Of a DNA stretch of 64,000 nt, positions 43,846-52,719 are shown one piece after another. The notes below the pieces were generated by a model. The model searched no databases and was not told the DNA's origin. It worked only from the letters and a program-made list of their open reading frames with translations. The stretch is from Nostoc paludosum FACHB-159 (lineage in GTDB: Bacteria > Cyanobacteriota > Cyanobacteriia > Cyanobacteriales > Nostocaceae). Both the position numbers and the translations under genes were made by a program. Each line of letters starts with the position of its first letter. The first letter of the stretch is position 1. The stretch spans positions 124,001 to 188,000 of the forward strand of contig NZ_JACJTU010000010.1 of NCBI RefSeq assembly GCF_014698835.1. Direction: 5' to 3'.

Positions 43846-43948
43846 GGAAAAGGTCAAAGGTTAAAGGGAAAAGGAATAAATTTAATCTTTCCTCTTTTCC
43901 CCTTTTCCCCTTAACTCTTTCCCTTTCACCATGCCCTGTTTGGCCAAT
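43846..43948. repeat. Dispersed AAGGTTAAAGGGAAAAGG element, copy 2
   Basis: About 100 bases, near-identical in its core (AAAGGGAAAAGGAATAAATT, TAATCTTTCC) to 32236 and 45841. Ends with CCATGCCCTGTTTGGCCAAT, shared exactly with copy 3. Confidence 0.8.
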
Positions 43949-44048
43949 GCCCAATGCCTCCTCTTAATGACTTATACCCGTGGTGAATGCGTTACCCTTG
44001 TACTATGGTTTAGAGTAGAGTTAGCAATTAAGCTAAATAAAACTGCCA

Positions 44049-44387
44049 ATGGTGTTTAATCCTGACTTTTTGAATGACAACTCTGAGGAACACCCTAATC
44101 AACTTCTTTCGGATCACTCTGAGGAATACCCCAATCAATTACTGAAATATCTACAACATCAGTCTCCTGATGTTTTAGCTCGGGTCGCCCAGTCTGTCAG
44201 CCCTGAAATTAAACAAATTATCTCGCAAAATGTCCAAGGGCTAGTGGGGATGCTCCCAGCAGAAAATTTCAATGTACAAATTACCACAGATCGGGAAAAT
44301 TTAGCTGGGCTTCTAGCATCGGCTATGATGACGGGTTATTTTCTGCGTCAAATGGAACAAAGAATGCAATTAGAGCAAAAGTTATGA
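44049..44387 (+). CDS. DUF760 protein
   Basis: A 112-residue protein of the DUF760 family found in cyanobacteria and plants. A short N-terminal internal repeat (NSEEHPNQLL, then HSEEYPNQLL) precedes the conserved helix pair (KYLQHQSPDVLARVAQSVSP, GLLASAMMTGYFLRQMEQRM). Plastid members interact with degradation and stress factors; the cyanobacterial role is unknown. AGTTATGAGTTAG-type repeats follow the stop. Confidence 0.82.
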   Translation: MVFNPDFLNDNSEEHPNQLLSDHSEEYPNQLLKYLQHQSPDVLARVAQSVSPEIKQIISQNVQGLVGMLPAENFNVQITTDRENLAGLLASAMMTGYFLRQMEQRMQLEQKL

Positions 44388-44514
44388 GTAATGAGTTGAG
44401 AGTCGAGAATTATGAGTTAGGAGTTGTGGAAAATTGTTAACTTCTAACTCCTAACTTCTCACTCCTCACTCATAACTTCTGCACAGAGGCGATTAACCGC
44501 GTCTCTACTAATAG

Positions 44515-45726
44515 CTATTTTTTGGGGTAAGTTGCTGATTGCACTTTGAAGGTTTGAATTTTACCGCTGCGGTTGACTTCGATCGCTAAAATATCCCCAA
44601 CTTTACTGGACTCTACCAGTTTCTGCACTTGGGCTGAGGTTTTGACTGGCTGACCGTTGACTTTCTGAATCACGTCTCCAGCAAGAAGTCCTCCCTGTTT
44701 GGCTGGAGAGTCCTCTGTTACTTCTTTAATGACAACCCCCACTTCCTGCTGAATATTTAGCTGATTTTCTTGATTAATCTGCTGCTTTCTGCTTGGAGAA
44801 AGGTCTGCCATTTCAATACCCAAGAAGGGATGTTCTACACGCCCTTTGGTAAAAAGCTCATTGGCAATGCGGGCGGCGGTTTCAATGGGGATGGCAAAGC
44901 CGAGTCCTTGGGCATCAGCGCGGATGGCAGTGTTAACACCAATCACTTCGCCTTGGGCATTTAACAAAGGGCCGCCAGAATTGCCAGGGTTAATTGCTGC
45001 ATCAGTTTGGATAAAGCTAACTCGCTTATCTGGGACACCAACTTGAGTGCTAGTGCGGTCTGTAGCGCTGATGATGCCAATGGTGACAGTGTTATCTAAA
45101 CCCAGAGGATTACCAATAGCGATCGCCCACTGTCCTGGTATCAAATTTTGCGAATTTCCCAATTTCACCGTCGGTAGATTGTTCGCTTTGATTTTCACTA
45201 CCGCCACATCAGTCATCGAATCAACTCCCACCACCTTACCCTCTAAAGTCCGACCATCTTTGAGGGTAACTAATACTGTATCTGTATCAGCTACAACATG
45301 AGCGTTGGTGAGTAATTGTCCATCTTCGCTCAAAATAAATCCCGATCCCGTACCCCGTTCAATCCGTTCCTGGGGAATCGGCTGCTCATCCTCTCCAAAG
45401 AATCGGCGCAAGAGGGGATTTTTTAGAGCATCAGAAATGGGATTGGCTACTCTACGGGTGGCATTAATTCGTACCACAGCTGGGCCAACTTTTTGCACTG
45501 CCGTTGCAATAAAATTTACATTATCGCCTCCAGTACTCCCGATAGCTCCGTTGGGAGAATTGGGAACTACCGATTCTGGAGGCAAAGCTATTGTTACATT
45601 TTTTAACTGTTGGAACGAAGGATTTTGTTGCAGCAGATAACGACTGCCAAACAAACCTGCACCACCACCGATCGCCAGTAAAAACAGATAAACGGCCAGT
45701 TGCTTTAAGGATAACTTCATAATCAT
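44515..45726 (-). CDS. HtrA/Deg-family serine protease (HhoA-like)
   Basis: About 403 residues. An N-terminal membrane/signal helix (LKQLAVYLFLLAIGGGAG) exports the protein to the periplasm or lumen. The trypsin-like domain has the triad His in LLTNAHVVAD (about 143), Asp in SMTDVAVVKI (about 173) and Ser in NPGNSGGPLL (about 250). One PDZ domain (about 305-395) ends near the C-terminus. Family members (HhoA, HhoB, HtrA) clear damaged proteins under light and heat stress; which one this is cannot be decided here. Two ATGs (45726, 45720) are equally good starts. Confidence 0.92.
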   Translation of the reverse strand: MIMKLSLKQLAVYLFLLAIGGGAGLFGSRYLLQQNPSFQQLKNVTIALPPESVVPNSPNGAIGSTGGDNVNFIATAVQKVGPAVVRINATRRVANPISDALKNPLLRRFFGEDEQPIPQERIERGTGSGFILSEDGQLLTNAHVVADTDTVLVTLKDGRTLEGKVVGVDSMTDVAVVKIKANNLPTVKLGNSQNLIPGQWAIAIGNPLGLDNTVTIGIISATDRTSTQVGVPDKRVSFIQTDAAINPGNSGGPLLNAQGEVIGVNTAIRADAQGLGFAIPIETAARIANELFTKGRVEHPFLGIEMADLSPSRKQQINQENQLNIQQEVGVVIKEVTEDSPAKQGGLLAGDVIQKVNGQPVKTSAQVQKLVESSKVGDILAIEVNRSGKIQTFKVQSATYPKK

Positions 45727-45840
45727 TCTGCTCAAGGACAGCAATGCAGTTGCTAATTTCTAAGTGTAGTCAAGCCAACGGCAAGTGGACAGATCAATTT
45801 AGGAGGAATTAGGGATTGAGCAGGGGGAGCTCTTGAGGCA

Positions 45841-45930
45841 GGGGAAAACGTTAAAGGTTAAAGGGAAAAGGAATAAATTTAATCTTTCCCGTTACCCCTT
45901 ACCCCTTTCCCCATGCCCTGTTTGGCCAAT
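45841..45930. repeat. Dispersed AAGGTTAAAGGGAAAAGG element, copy 3
   Basis: Third copy of the element seen at 32236 and 43846, between the divergent protease and M23 peptidase genes, about 50 bases upstream of the latter. Confidence 0.8.
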
Positions 45931-45982
45931 TTTTAAAATCTCCATCTAAGATCTAAAGTTAATGCGCTTTTGACTTGTATAC

Positions 45983-46879
45983 ATGACTTTACCTTTTCGT
46001 CAACTATTTCTCTGTAGCTTAGTTAGCGCCTTGGGGTTAGTATTCATACTGCCAAACTTTAACAGCGCCAATGCTGCTGTAGGTGGTTGTCCAACTCCAG
46101 CCCTTTCTCGCTTTCAACGCCATAAAGTAGTTCGTGGTGAAACTTTGGAGACTATAGCGCAGCGCTACAATCTGATTCCCACAACTATTATCGGGATGAA
46201 TCCAGCTTTGCAGAATAATGGAGCGATCGCTACCGTTGGTACTGTACTACAAATTCCTCCCTACAATGGGATTGTAGTCGAAGTGCCCCGCGGTCAAACT
46301 TGGCGGCAAGTAGCAGCAAAATACAAGGTTCGTGCTGATAGCCTTTTTGAGGTCAATGGTTGCCAACAAGACCCCAGAATCGTCTTTGTTCCAGGGGTAA
46401 ATTGGTCGCCCGATGGTGTTGTCACCAAGGCTCCTGTATCTACTGATACGAGTACACAAAACCGTGTATCTCTGTCCGGATATCCCTTGGCAGAAGTAGC
46501 AAATGTGGCATTAGCTTATGGCTGGCAGATAAATCCTGGTACAGGTCAAGTTTTCTTCCATAGCGGCGTTGATTTGTTAGCGCCAGTAGGTACAGATGTG
46601 CTAGCGATCGCGCCTGGAACCGTAGCCTTTGCCGACGATCAAGGTAGTTATGGCAAGTTGGTCATCATTAACCACGGTGGCGGACTTCAAAGCCGCTACG
46701 CCCAACTTGATACTATCAATGTCAGTGTTGGTCAAAAAGTCAACAAAGGCGACTTATTAGGAACTGTAGGCAGCAGTGGAACACCAAGCGCCAGTCAACC
46801 CCATCTCCATTTTGAAATCCGTTCTAGCTCATCTTTGGGTTGGGTAGCGCAAGATCCCAAGGGTTATTTGAAGAAATGA
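45983..46879 (+). CDS. LysM-M23 peptidoglycan endopeptidase
   Basis: A 298-residue secreted protein. A signal peptide (LFLCSLVSALGLVFILPNF) leads to a LysM domain (VVRGETLETIAQRYNLIPTT, about 49-93) and a LysM-like repeat (VPRGQTWRQVAAKYKVRADS, about 98-140). The M23 metallopeptidase domain (about 180-298) has zinc ligands HSGVDLLAPVG and HLHFEIR. It probably cleaves or is activated as a wall hydrolase; some M23 proteins lacking ligands act as activators, but here HxxxD and HxH look complete. Divergent from the HtrA gene. Confidence 0.9.
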   Translation: MTLPFRQLFLCSLVSALGLVFILPNFNSANAAVGGCPTPALSRFQRHKVVRGETLETIAQRYNLIPTTIIGMNPALQNNGAIATVGTVLQIPPYNGIVVEVPRGQTWRQVAAKYKVRADSLFEVNGCQQDPRIVFVPGVNWSPDGVVTKAPVSTDTSTQNRVSLSGYPLAEVANVALAYGWQINPGTGQVFFHSGVDLLAPVGTDVLAIAPGTVAFADDQGSYGKLVIINHGGGLQSRYAQLDTINVSVGQKVNKGDLLGTVGSSGTPSASQPHLHFEIRSSSSLGWVAQDPKGYLKK

Positions 46880-46975
46880 GGTTTGTTTTGAAACGCAAAG
46901 GAACGCAAAGGAAAACGCAAAGGAACGCGGAGAAAATCTCTGTGTTCCTCTGCGGAACCTTTGCGATCCTTTGCG

Positions 46976-48010
46976 TTAAAAAAATGCTATGTTTTCGCTA
47001 GATTTAACGACGTGCATTCCTGCCTCAGCAAATCTGGCAAACGCCGCATCTGCCTGTTCTGTGTAGTCTACAACACCAGGAACAACCACAGGAGAAGTGC
47101 AATCTTCCAGCAAATAAATTTTTTGAGCAAGGGTGGCATCTACCTGTTTAATTTCTGTTAATAAATCATCAATTGTCCAGGCGACACAATGGCTTTTAGC
47201 TTGGCCACCAATAATTACAACATCAAATTCTAAAAGTTGCTTAATTAACCGCGTATTCTTTTGACCAAGTGGGCGTTTTTCAAAATCTTCCAAAACTTCT
47301 GGGCGTAAAATAGAATAGTTTTCGGTTAAAGGGTTTTCGCCTTTAATTTCAAATTGTGTTTGATTTTGACGAGCGATACCATGAAAAAAGATTGCTTCTT
47401 CTACAGATGAAACTAAAGCATGACCAATGCCACCCAACATTGAATGATAAGGCCAAACAGTCAGAGGATATTTTCCATCTTGGCTGAGTTGTTTAACGTA
47501 ATGGTAAGCATGTTTTTCTAATAATTCGTAATTCCCATTAGTGACACTATTAGCAACTGCTGGGTTGACTTTCCAAATACCTTGTTCAATATCTCTAGGA
47601 GTGATGCTAGTAGCTGCCGGGATGGGATGTTCTCCGGCGGGATTCACCCAAAAGATAGGATGGAAAATTTGAGTTGCAGTGTGAGTATCTAAGGTGGGAA
47701 TAATTTTTGTAATTATTCCCAAATTGCGATAGATAAATTCAGATAATCGCCGATTATCATCCACTGCCGCAGTACCGCTTCTTCCTCCGACAAATAATTC
47801 AAATTCAGGAATACAAAAGGTGTTTTGGACATCAATTAATAGTAGGCAAATGCGGGTTTTGTCTGAAGATGCAGGTTGAATTTTGTGTTGTTGTGCCCAT
47901 GTTTCAGCTACGGCTGCAATCTCTTGGTAAGGTACGCGCCAGACTTCGCCAACTTTATCGGGGTTGAAGTGCGGCGGAATTGGTAGTTGGGTTATTGTTT
48001 GGGTATTCAT
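46976..48010 (-). CDS. Isochorismatase-fold cysteine hydrolase
   Basis: A 344-residue protein with the cysteine hydrolase (isochorismatase/nicotinamidase-like) fold: [13 protein letters not shown] (catalytic Asp, about 58), a mid region with [20 protein letters not shown], and [20 protein letters not shown] with the nucleophile Cys near 280. It is longer than nicotinamidases (about 200), with extra N- and C-terminal segments, so the substrate is not clear. It is convergent with the M23 gene across a repeat region rich in GCAAAGG. Confidence 0.8.
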   Translation of the reverse strand: MNTQTITQLPIPPHFNPDKVGEVWRVPYQEIAAVAETWAQQHKIQPASSDKTRICLLLIDVQNTFCIPEFELFVGGRSGTAAVDDNRRLSEFIYRNLGIITKIIPTLDTHTATQIFHPIFWVNPAGEHPIPAATSITPRDIEQGIWKVNPAVANSVTNGNYELLEKHAYHYVKQLSQDGKYPLTVWPYHSMLGGIGHALVSSVEEAIFFHGIARQNQTQFEIKGENPLTENYSILRPEVLEDFEKRPLGQKNTRLIKQLLEFDVVIIGGQAKSHCVAWTIDDLLTEIKQVDATLAQKIYLLEDCTSPVVVPGVVDYTEQADAAFARFAEAGMHVVKSSENIAFF

Positions 48011-48083
48011 AATTACAGTTTGATTTATTCTGTAATAACATCAATAATTTCAATACCCAAGTTTTTTCAAGCCTAGTGTTACC

Positions 48084-48365
48084 TTAGTACACATCATCAT
48101 GAGAACCTAAGGTTAGCAAAGAAATTACTAATTCCCCAGAATCGGGATGAGGAACAAACTCAAATAGAATACGATTGTTGTAGTCTATGGAACAAGTCTA
48201 TGTACCTAATAAATCACCTTTAAGTTTATAAGTACGCAAGCTACGGTAAAACGGATCTTCAGCAAGTTGTTGTAATGTTTGCTCAACTACAGAACGTAAT
48301 TGCGGGTGTTGACGGGCTAAACGCTTAAAATCCAGAATAAATCTTGCACTCCAAAGCAGTTGCAT
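48084..48365 (-). pseudogene. RelE/ParE-like toxin with an in-frame nonsense codon
   Basis: The 93-codon frame encodes a RelE/YafQ-type fold: MQLLWSARFILDFKRLARQH, then LAEDPFYRSLRTYKLKGDLL, and after a stop CSIDYNNRILFEFV and LVISLLTLGSHDDVY. A TAG at codon 56 (48200-48198) sits where homologues usually carry Trp, one base from TGG. The truncated 55-residue product lacks the strands that carry the basic/catalytic residues. It overlaps the antitoxin stop by one base (TGATG), the normal order. Either inactivated or a sequencing error. Confidence 0.8.
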
Positions 48366-48583
48366 CAATCATCCAACTCCGCCATTAAATCAGCAACAGT
48401 TCCACTACGTACTTCCCCTTTAGCATAGGCTTCACGAGCTTCTGCAACCGCCTTTAATAAGTCATCCCGTCGCTGTTGTTTGAGGCGTTTTTGGATAATA
48501 TCTACAAGAATAGCCTGAGCTTCTGGGTCTAGTGCTTCTACCGCCTCTATAGCTTTCTGGAATGTGGATGTTTTTTCTAGCAT
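48365..48583 (-). CDS. Antitoxin of the RelE-like pair
   Basis: A 72-residue all-helical protein (KTSTFQKAIEAVEALDPEAQ; RRDDLLKAVAEAREAYAKGE; TVADLMAELDD). Its acidic C-terminus and its position, with the toxin start inside its stop codon, mark it as the antitoxin of a type II toxin-antitoxin pair. It would bind and silence the toxin and repress the operon. It stays intact although the toxin is interrupted. Starts at an ATG 48583. Confidence 0.8.
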   Translation of the reverse strand: MLEKTSTFQKAIEAVEALDPEAQAILVDIIQKRLKQQRRDDLLKAVAEAREAYAKGEVRSGTVADLMAELDD

Positions 48584-48941
48584 GGGGCTTCAAGCATTTG
48601 GTGATAAGTCTGATTTAGCTGGCGATCCCTTCTGTTGTTCCCTGCACACTACTATTAATCTCACAGTTTCTTCCTCCAAGCTATGCTTTTTGCCGTATCC
48701 GTCAGGTTTAGGTTGAAGGAAAGCTGTGCAATTGTCCATTCGTCTAGAGTAAAAGCTCTTGATGACTAAAGTTTCTGCTAAAAACTGTGGTTAGTTAAGA
48801 AAATTTAAGGCGATCGCTTTTGTTTCTTTATTTTCTTTTTTGCAATCCCATTACCCAAAAATACCCCCACTGTGGCAATCTGGGAAACAGAGATTTATCA
48901 AATCTGATATTTTAACTACAGCAAATTTGCCATTACAGGTT

Positions 48942-50168
48942 ATGCAAACTCTGCCCACACAGGATACTGCAAAGACTACATCAACCCAACCTACCTTTGA
49001 TACAACTATCAAGCGGCGTCAAACCCGTCCGGTAAAGGTAGGTAATGTCACCATTGGGGGTGGCTACCCCGTTGTGGTGCAGTCGATGATTAACGAAGAC
49101 ACTCTTGATATTGATGGTTCCGTGGCTGCTATTCGTCGTCTGCACGAAATTGGCTGCGAAATTGTCCGCGTCACAGTGCCAAGTATGGCTCATGCTAAAG
49201 CCTTAGCAGAAATTAAACAAAAATTAATTAAAACTTATCAAGACGTGCCAATTGTGGCTGATGTCCATCACAACGGCATGAAAATCGCTTTGGAAGTTTC
49301 CAAGCACATAGAGAAGGTGCGGATTAATCCAGGGTTATACGTTTTTGAAAAGCCAAACTTTAATAGAACCGAATATACTCAAGCCGAATTTGACGAAATC
49401 GGCGAAAAAATCCGCGAAACTCTAGAACCTCTAGTAGTTTCTTTGCGCGACCAAGGCAAATCGATGCGAATTGGGGTAAATCACGGTTCTCTCGCTGAGA
49501 GAATGCTATTTACCTACGGTGACACCCCTGAAGGAATGGTGGAATCAGCCATAGAATTTATTCGCATCTGTGAATCTTTAGATTTTCGCAACTTAGTAAT
49601 TTCCATGAAAGCGTCACGAGTACCGGTGATGGTAGCCGCCTATCGCCTCATGGCCAAGCGCATGGATGAGCTAGGTATGGATTATCCGCTACATTTAGGT
49701 GTTACCGAAGCCGGTGATGGCGAATATGGACGAATCAAATCCACCGCTGGAATTGCGACATTACTTGCTGATGGCATCGGCGACACCATTCGTGTTTCGC
49801 TCACAGAACCACCAGAAAAAGAAATTCCCGTTTGCTACAGCATTCTCCAAGCTTTGGGATTGCGAAAAACAATGGTGGAATACGTCGCCTGTCCTTCTTG
49901 TGGACGGACTTTGTTTAATTTAGAGGAAGTCCTACACAAAGTCCGGGAAGCCACCAAACACTTAACTGGTCTGGACATAGCAGTTATGGGCTGCATCGTC
50001 AACGGCCCAGGAGAAATGGCAGATGCCGACTATGGTTATGTCGGTAAAACACCTGGTTACATTTCTTTGTATCGTGGCAGAGAAGAAATTAAAAAAGTCC
50101 CAGAAGACAAAGGTGTAGAGGAATTAATCAATCTGATTAAGGCAGATGGACGCTGGGTAGAGCCGTAG
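48942..50168 (+). CDS. ispG: 4-hydroxy-3-methylbut-2-en-1-yl diphosphate synthase
   Basis: A 408-residue enzyme of the MEP pathway that converts MEcPP to HMBPP with a 4Fe-4S cluster. The TIM barrel has [20 protein letters not shown] and [16 protein letters not shown]. The C-terminal cluster domain has [13 protein letters not shown] and [13 protein letters not shown], with three cysteines and a Glu as ligands. In cyanobacteria ferredoxin supplies electrons. The conserved protein begins near MQTLPTQD, so ATG at 48942 is preferred to an upstream TTG that would add 34 odd residues. GC-rich tandem repeats follow within 15 bases of the stop. Confidence 0.95.
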   Translation: MQTLPTQDTAKTTSTQPTFDTTIKRRQTRPVKVGNVTIGGGYPVVVQSMINEDTLDIDGSVAAIRRLHEIGCEIVRVTVPSMAHAKALAEIKQKLIKTYQDVPIVADVHHNGMKIALEVSKHIEKVRINPGLYVFEKPNFNRTEYTQAEFDEIGEKIRETLEPLVVSLRDQGKSMRIGVNHGSLAERMLFTYGDTPEGMVESAIEFIRICESLDFRNLVISMKASRVPVMVAAYRLMAKRMDELGMDYPLHLGVTEAGDGEYGRIKSTAGIATLLADGIGDTIRVSLTEPPEKEIPVCYSILQALGLRKTMVEYVACPSCGRTLFNLEEVLHKVREATKHLTGLDIAVMGCIVNGPGEMADADYGYVGKTPGYISLYRGREEIKKVPEDKGVEELINLIKADGRWVEP

Positions 50169-50173
50169 GAGGT

Positions 50174-50348
50174 GTGGGGACTGGGGACTGGGGACTGGGG
50201 ACTGGGGACTGGGGAGATGGGGGAGTGTGGGGAGTGTGGGGAGTGTGGGGAGTGTGGGGAGTGTGGGGAGTGTGGGGAGTGTGGGGAGTGTGGGGGGAAA
50301 GATTTCTTCCCTATCCTCCCACACCTCCCACACCTCCCCATGCCCAAT
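50174..50348. repeat. Tandem arrays GGGGACT and AGTGTGGGG x8 with C-rich arm
   Basis: About five GGGGACT heptamers (to about 50214), then eight perfect 9-base units AGTGTGGGG (50224-50295), then CCTCCCACACCTCCCACACC. The G-rich and C-rich halves can pair. The frames that read as Gly-Glu-Cys or Pro-Thr-Leu repeats come from these arrays and are not genes. The 9-mer array is likely variable between strains. Confidence 0.85.
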
Positions 50349-50512
50349 GCCCCATATCCAATTTATAAAACTTTTGTATAGATAACGACCAACATCGCCT
50401 GATTGTCAAGTATTTTGGTGAAATTAGAAATACATGCTTGACCTCTACACTAATACCCTGTGTTAGATTGAGCATACTGACTATAAATTTTCCCTCTGAC
50501 GCAGCTGTCATT

Positions 50513-51799
50513 ATGGTGATTACAAAAAATAGGCTTGTTTTGGGTGCTACGGTAGTAACACTCTCCACGATCGCAGTTACTAGCCTTGGCATTCATTCAC
50601 GAGGTCAGGCTTTATTTAAAGCAAGTCCCAAAGAATTGGTAGATGAAGTTTGGCAAATTGTCCAACGCCAATATGTAGACGGTACCTTTAACCAGGTAGA
50701 TTGGCAGGCTGTTCGTAACGAGTATGTGAAGAACAAGTCCTACAGTAATCAAGAGGAAGCTTATAAGTCCATTCGGGAAATGCTCAAAAAGCTAGATGAC
50801 CCATACACCCGATTTATGGATCCAAAGGAATTCCAGAATATGCAAGTGGATACCTCTGGAGAATTAACAGGAATTGGTATCACAATCAGTCAAGATGAAA
50901 AAACCAAGCAACTGGTTGTGATTGCTCCAATCGAAGATACGCCAGCCTTTAAAGCTGGTGTTCTAGCTAAGGATGTCATCCTCAAAATTGATAACAAAAG
51001 CACTAAGGGGATGGATACAAATCAGGCAGTATCTTTGATTCGAGGTGAAGCCGGAACCCAAGTCACTCTAACCATTCAGCGAAACGGCCAGACAAAGGAA
51101 TTTAACATCAAACGGGCGCGGATCGAAATTCATCCAGTTAAATATTCTCAAAAGCAAACTCCAGCAGGTAACCTTGGTTACATTCGTCTGAACCAATTCA
51201 GTGCCAATGCTGGTAAAGAAATGCAAGCAGCTATCAGAGATTTAGAAAGCAAAAAGGTATCTGGATATATCCTCGATTTACGTGGTAACCCAGGCGGCTT
51301 ATTATTCTCCAGTATAGAAATTGCCCGGATGTGGTTAAATAAAGGCACAATCGTTTCCACCATTGACCGTGGGGGTGAGCGAGAACGAGAGGTGGCAAAC
51401 GGACGGGCGCTAACAAATAAACCGTTGGTGGTATTAGTAGATAAAGGTTCAGCTAGTGCCAGTGAAATCCTCTCAGGAGCTTTGCAGGATAATAAGCGTG
51501 CAGTTTTAGTTGGTACTCAAACCTTTGGTAAAGGATTAGTACAATCGGTACGTCCCCTAGAAGATGGTTCGGGGTTAGCTGTGACCATTGCAAAATACCA
51601 CACACCGAGCGATCGCGATATTAATAAGCATGGCATCGATCCAGATGTAAAGGTAGATTTAACTGATGCTCAGCGACAGGACTTGTGGCTCAACGAACGT
51701 GACAAACTCGCTACCCTAAAAGACCCCCAATTCGCTAAAGCTGTGGAAGTGATGGGTAAACAACTTGCTGCTAAAGGCACAGCTACAGCAGAAAAATAA
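50513..51799 (+). CDS. Carboxyl-terminal processing protease (CtpA/CtpB-like)
   Basis: A 428-residue S41 peptidase. An N-terminal export helix (LVLGATVVTLSTIAVTSLGI) is followed by a PDZ domain (about 113-200, with IAPIEDTPAFKAGVLAKDVI) and the catalytic domain. The Ser is in KGSASASEIL (about 315) and the Lys in TFGKGLVQS (about 340), with the usual 25-residue spacing. CtpA removes the D1 C-terminus in photosystem II, and related CtpB/C act elsewhere; which paralogue this is remains open. ATG at 50513 starts the export helix and is preferred to an upstream in-frame TTG. Confidence 0.93.
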   Translation: MVITKNRLVLGATVVTLSTIAVTSLGIHSRGQALFKASPKELVDEVWQIVQRQYVDGTFNQVDWQAVRNEYVKNKSYSNQEEAYKSIREMLKKLDDPYTRFMDPKEFQNMQVDTSGELTGIGITISQDEKTKQLVVIAPIEDTPAFKAGVLAKDVILKIDNKSTKGMDTNQAVSLIRGEAGTQVTLTIQRNGQTKEFNIKRARIEIHPVKYSQKQTPAGNLGYIRLNQFSANAGKEMQAAIRDLESKKVSGYILDLRGNPGGLLFSSIEIARMWLNKGTIVSTIDRGGEREREVANGRALTNKPLVVLVDKGSASASEILSGALQDNKRAVLVGTQTFGKGLVQSVRPLEDGSGLAVTIAKYHTPSDRDINKHGIDPDVKVDLTDAQRQDLWLNERDKLATLKDPQFAKAVEVMGKQLAAKGTATAEK

Positions 51800-51813
51800 G
51801 TATGCTTCTAAGG

Positions 51814-51980
51814 GAATGGGGACTGGGGACTGGGGACTGGGGACTGGGGACTGGGGAATGGGGAATGGGGAAGTGTGGGGAGTGTGGGGAGAGAGGGGGG
51901 AAAGATTTTTTCCCTATCCTCCCACACCTCCCACCCCTCCCACACTTCCTGCTTTCCCCATGCCCCATGCCCCATGCCCA
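51814..51980. repeat. GGGGACT array with C-rich inverted arm
   Basis: About four GGGGACT heptamers, GGGGAATGGGG, AGTGTGGGG and GAGAGGGGGG, then CCTCCCACACCTCCCA and CCCCATGCCCCATGCCC. Same make-up as the cluster at 50174 and 10378, here 3' of ctpA. Confidence 0.8.
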
Positions 51981-51982
51981 AC

Positions 51983-52168
51983 TCAAACTGGTTGACACTT
52001 CCCACTTCTAATGAGTCCGACACGGCGGGCGATCGCTTCTTCTTGGGAAGTATAAGGCCCCCACTGTTCTATAATTTCTGCATCGTCCTCACCTATCTGG
52101 TCGCTAGAGACTATTTCGCAATTACCAGCAGAGCGCTTGACAATATACCATTCTTGTGTATTTTCCAT
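51983..52168 (-). CDS. Small acidic hypothetical protein
   Basis: A 61-residue soluble protein (MENTQEWYIVKRSAGNCEIV; then DDAEIIEQWGPYTSQEEAIA) that ends in a Gly/Lys-rich tail. The clean composition and Trp/Tyr pattern suggest a real conserved cyanobacterial small protein. The function is unknown. A HIP1 site lies in the 3' part. Confidence 0.65.
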   Translation of the reverse strand: MENTQEWYIVKRSAGNCEIVSSDQIGEDDAEIIEQWGPYTSQEEAIARRVGLIRSGKCQPV

Positions 52169-52256
52169 AGTGGCAGTGAAAATTTGGTTTTTATAGTCAG
52201 AATTCTACAAAGCAGATTGCGAGGAAGTACATTAAGAATATTGTTTTGTCAAGCTT

Positions 52257-52680
52257 ATGCCTTCACCGTTTCCAGGGATGAACCCTTATTTAGATAATCC
52301 AGAACTGTGGGCTGAAGTTCAAAGTTGGTTAGTTATTGCGATCGCTGATGCAATTGCTCCTCAACTACGACCGAAATATCGAGTGGCAGTTGAAAAACGA
52401 GTATACCAAATGATAGATGAAAATTCTATTCTCGTTGGTATTCCTGATGTGACTGTGGGACGTTCTCTAACAAACACAGATAAAGAAAAATTTAATATTG
52501 CAGTAGCTTCACCACCTAAAAAACCAATAACTGTTAATGTTCCGATGCCAGAGGAAGTGCGAGAAGGATACCTAGAGGTGCGGGAAGTAGGAACATTATA
52601 CTTGCAAACCAATTTTGCCCCTTTCTGAAGCTGATGCAGTTTGGGCAAATGAATTATTGCAACAGCAAGGTTTACGTTAA
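52257..52680 (+). pseudogene. DUF4058 gene with internal deletion and frameshift
   Basis: The first 110 residues follow the DUF4058 family (MPSPFPGMNPYLDNPELWAE; PKYRVAVEKRVYQMIDENS; EEVREGYLEVREVG). The frame then goes wrong and stops at 52628. In another frame the typical family end appears (LSEADAVWANELLQQQGLR, stop at 52680). Intact DUF4058 proteins are about 250 residues, so roughly 100 or more central codons are missing. The 5' end with a normal ATG still looks expressible. A dead or decaying copy of a multi-copy cyanobacterial family. Confidence 0.8.
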
Positions 52681-52719
52681 GTGAAGATAAAAAATTAACA
52701 CTTCAATACAAAAGAAATT

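Noticed and set aside
50174-50381. CRISPR-like regular repeats
   Set aside because: Units are contiguous 7- and 9-base tandem repeats without spacers.
51983-52168. Small protein as a transposase fragment
   Set aside because: No DDE motif or flanking inverted repeats; left as a hypothetical protein.
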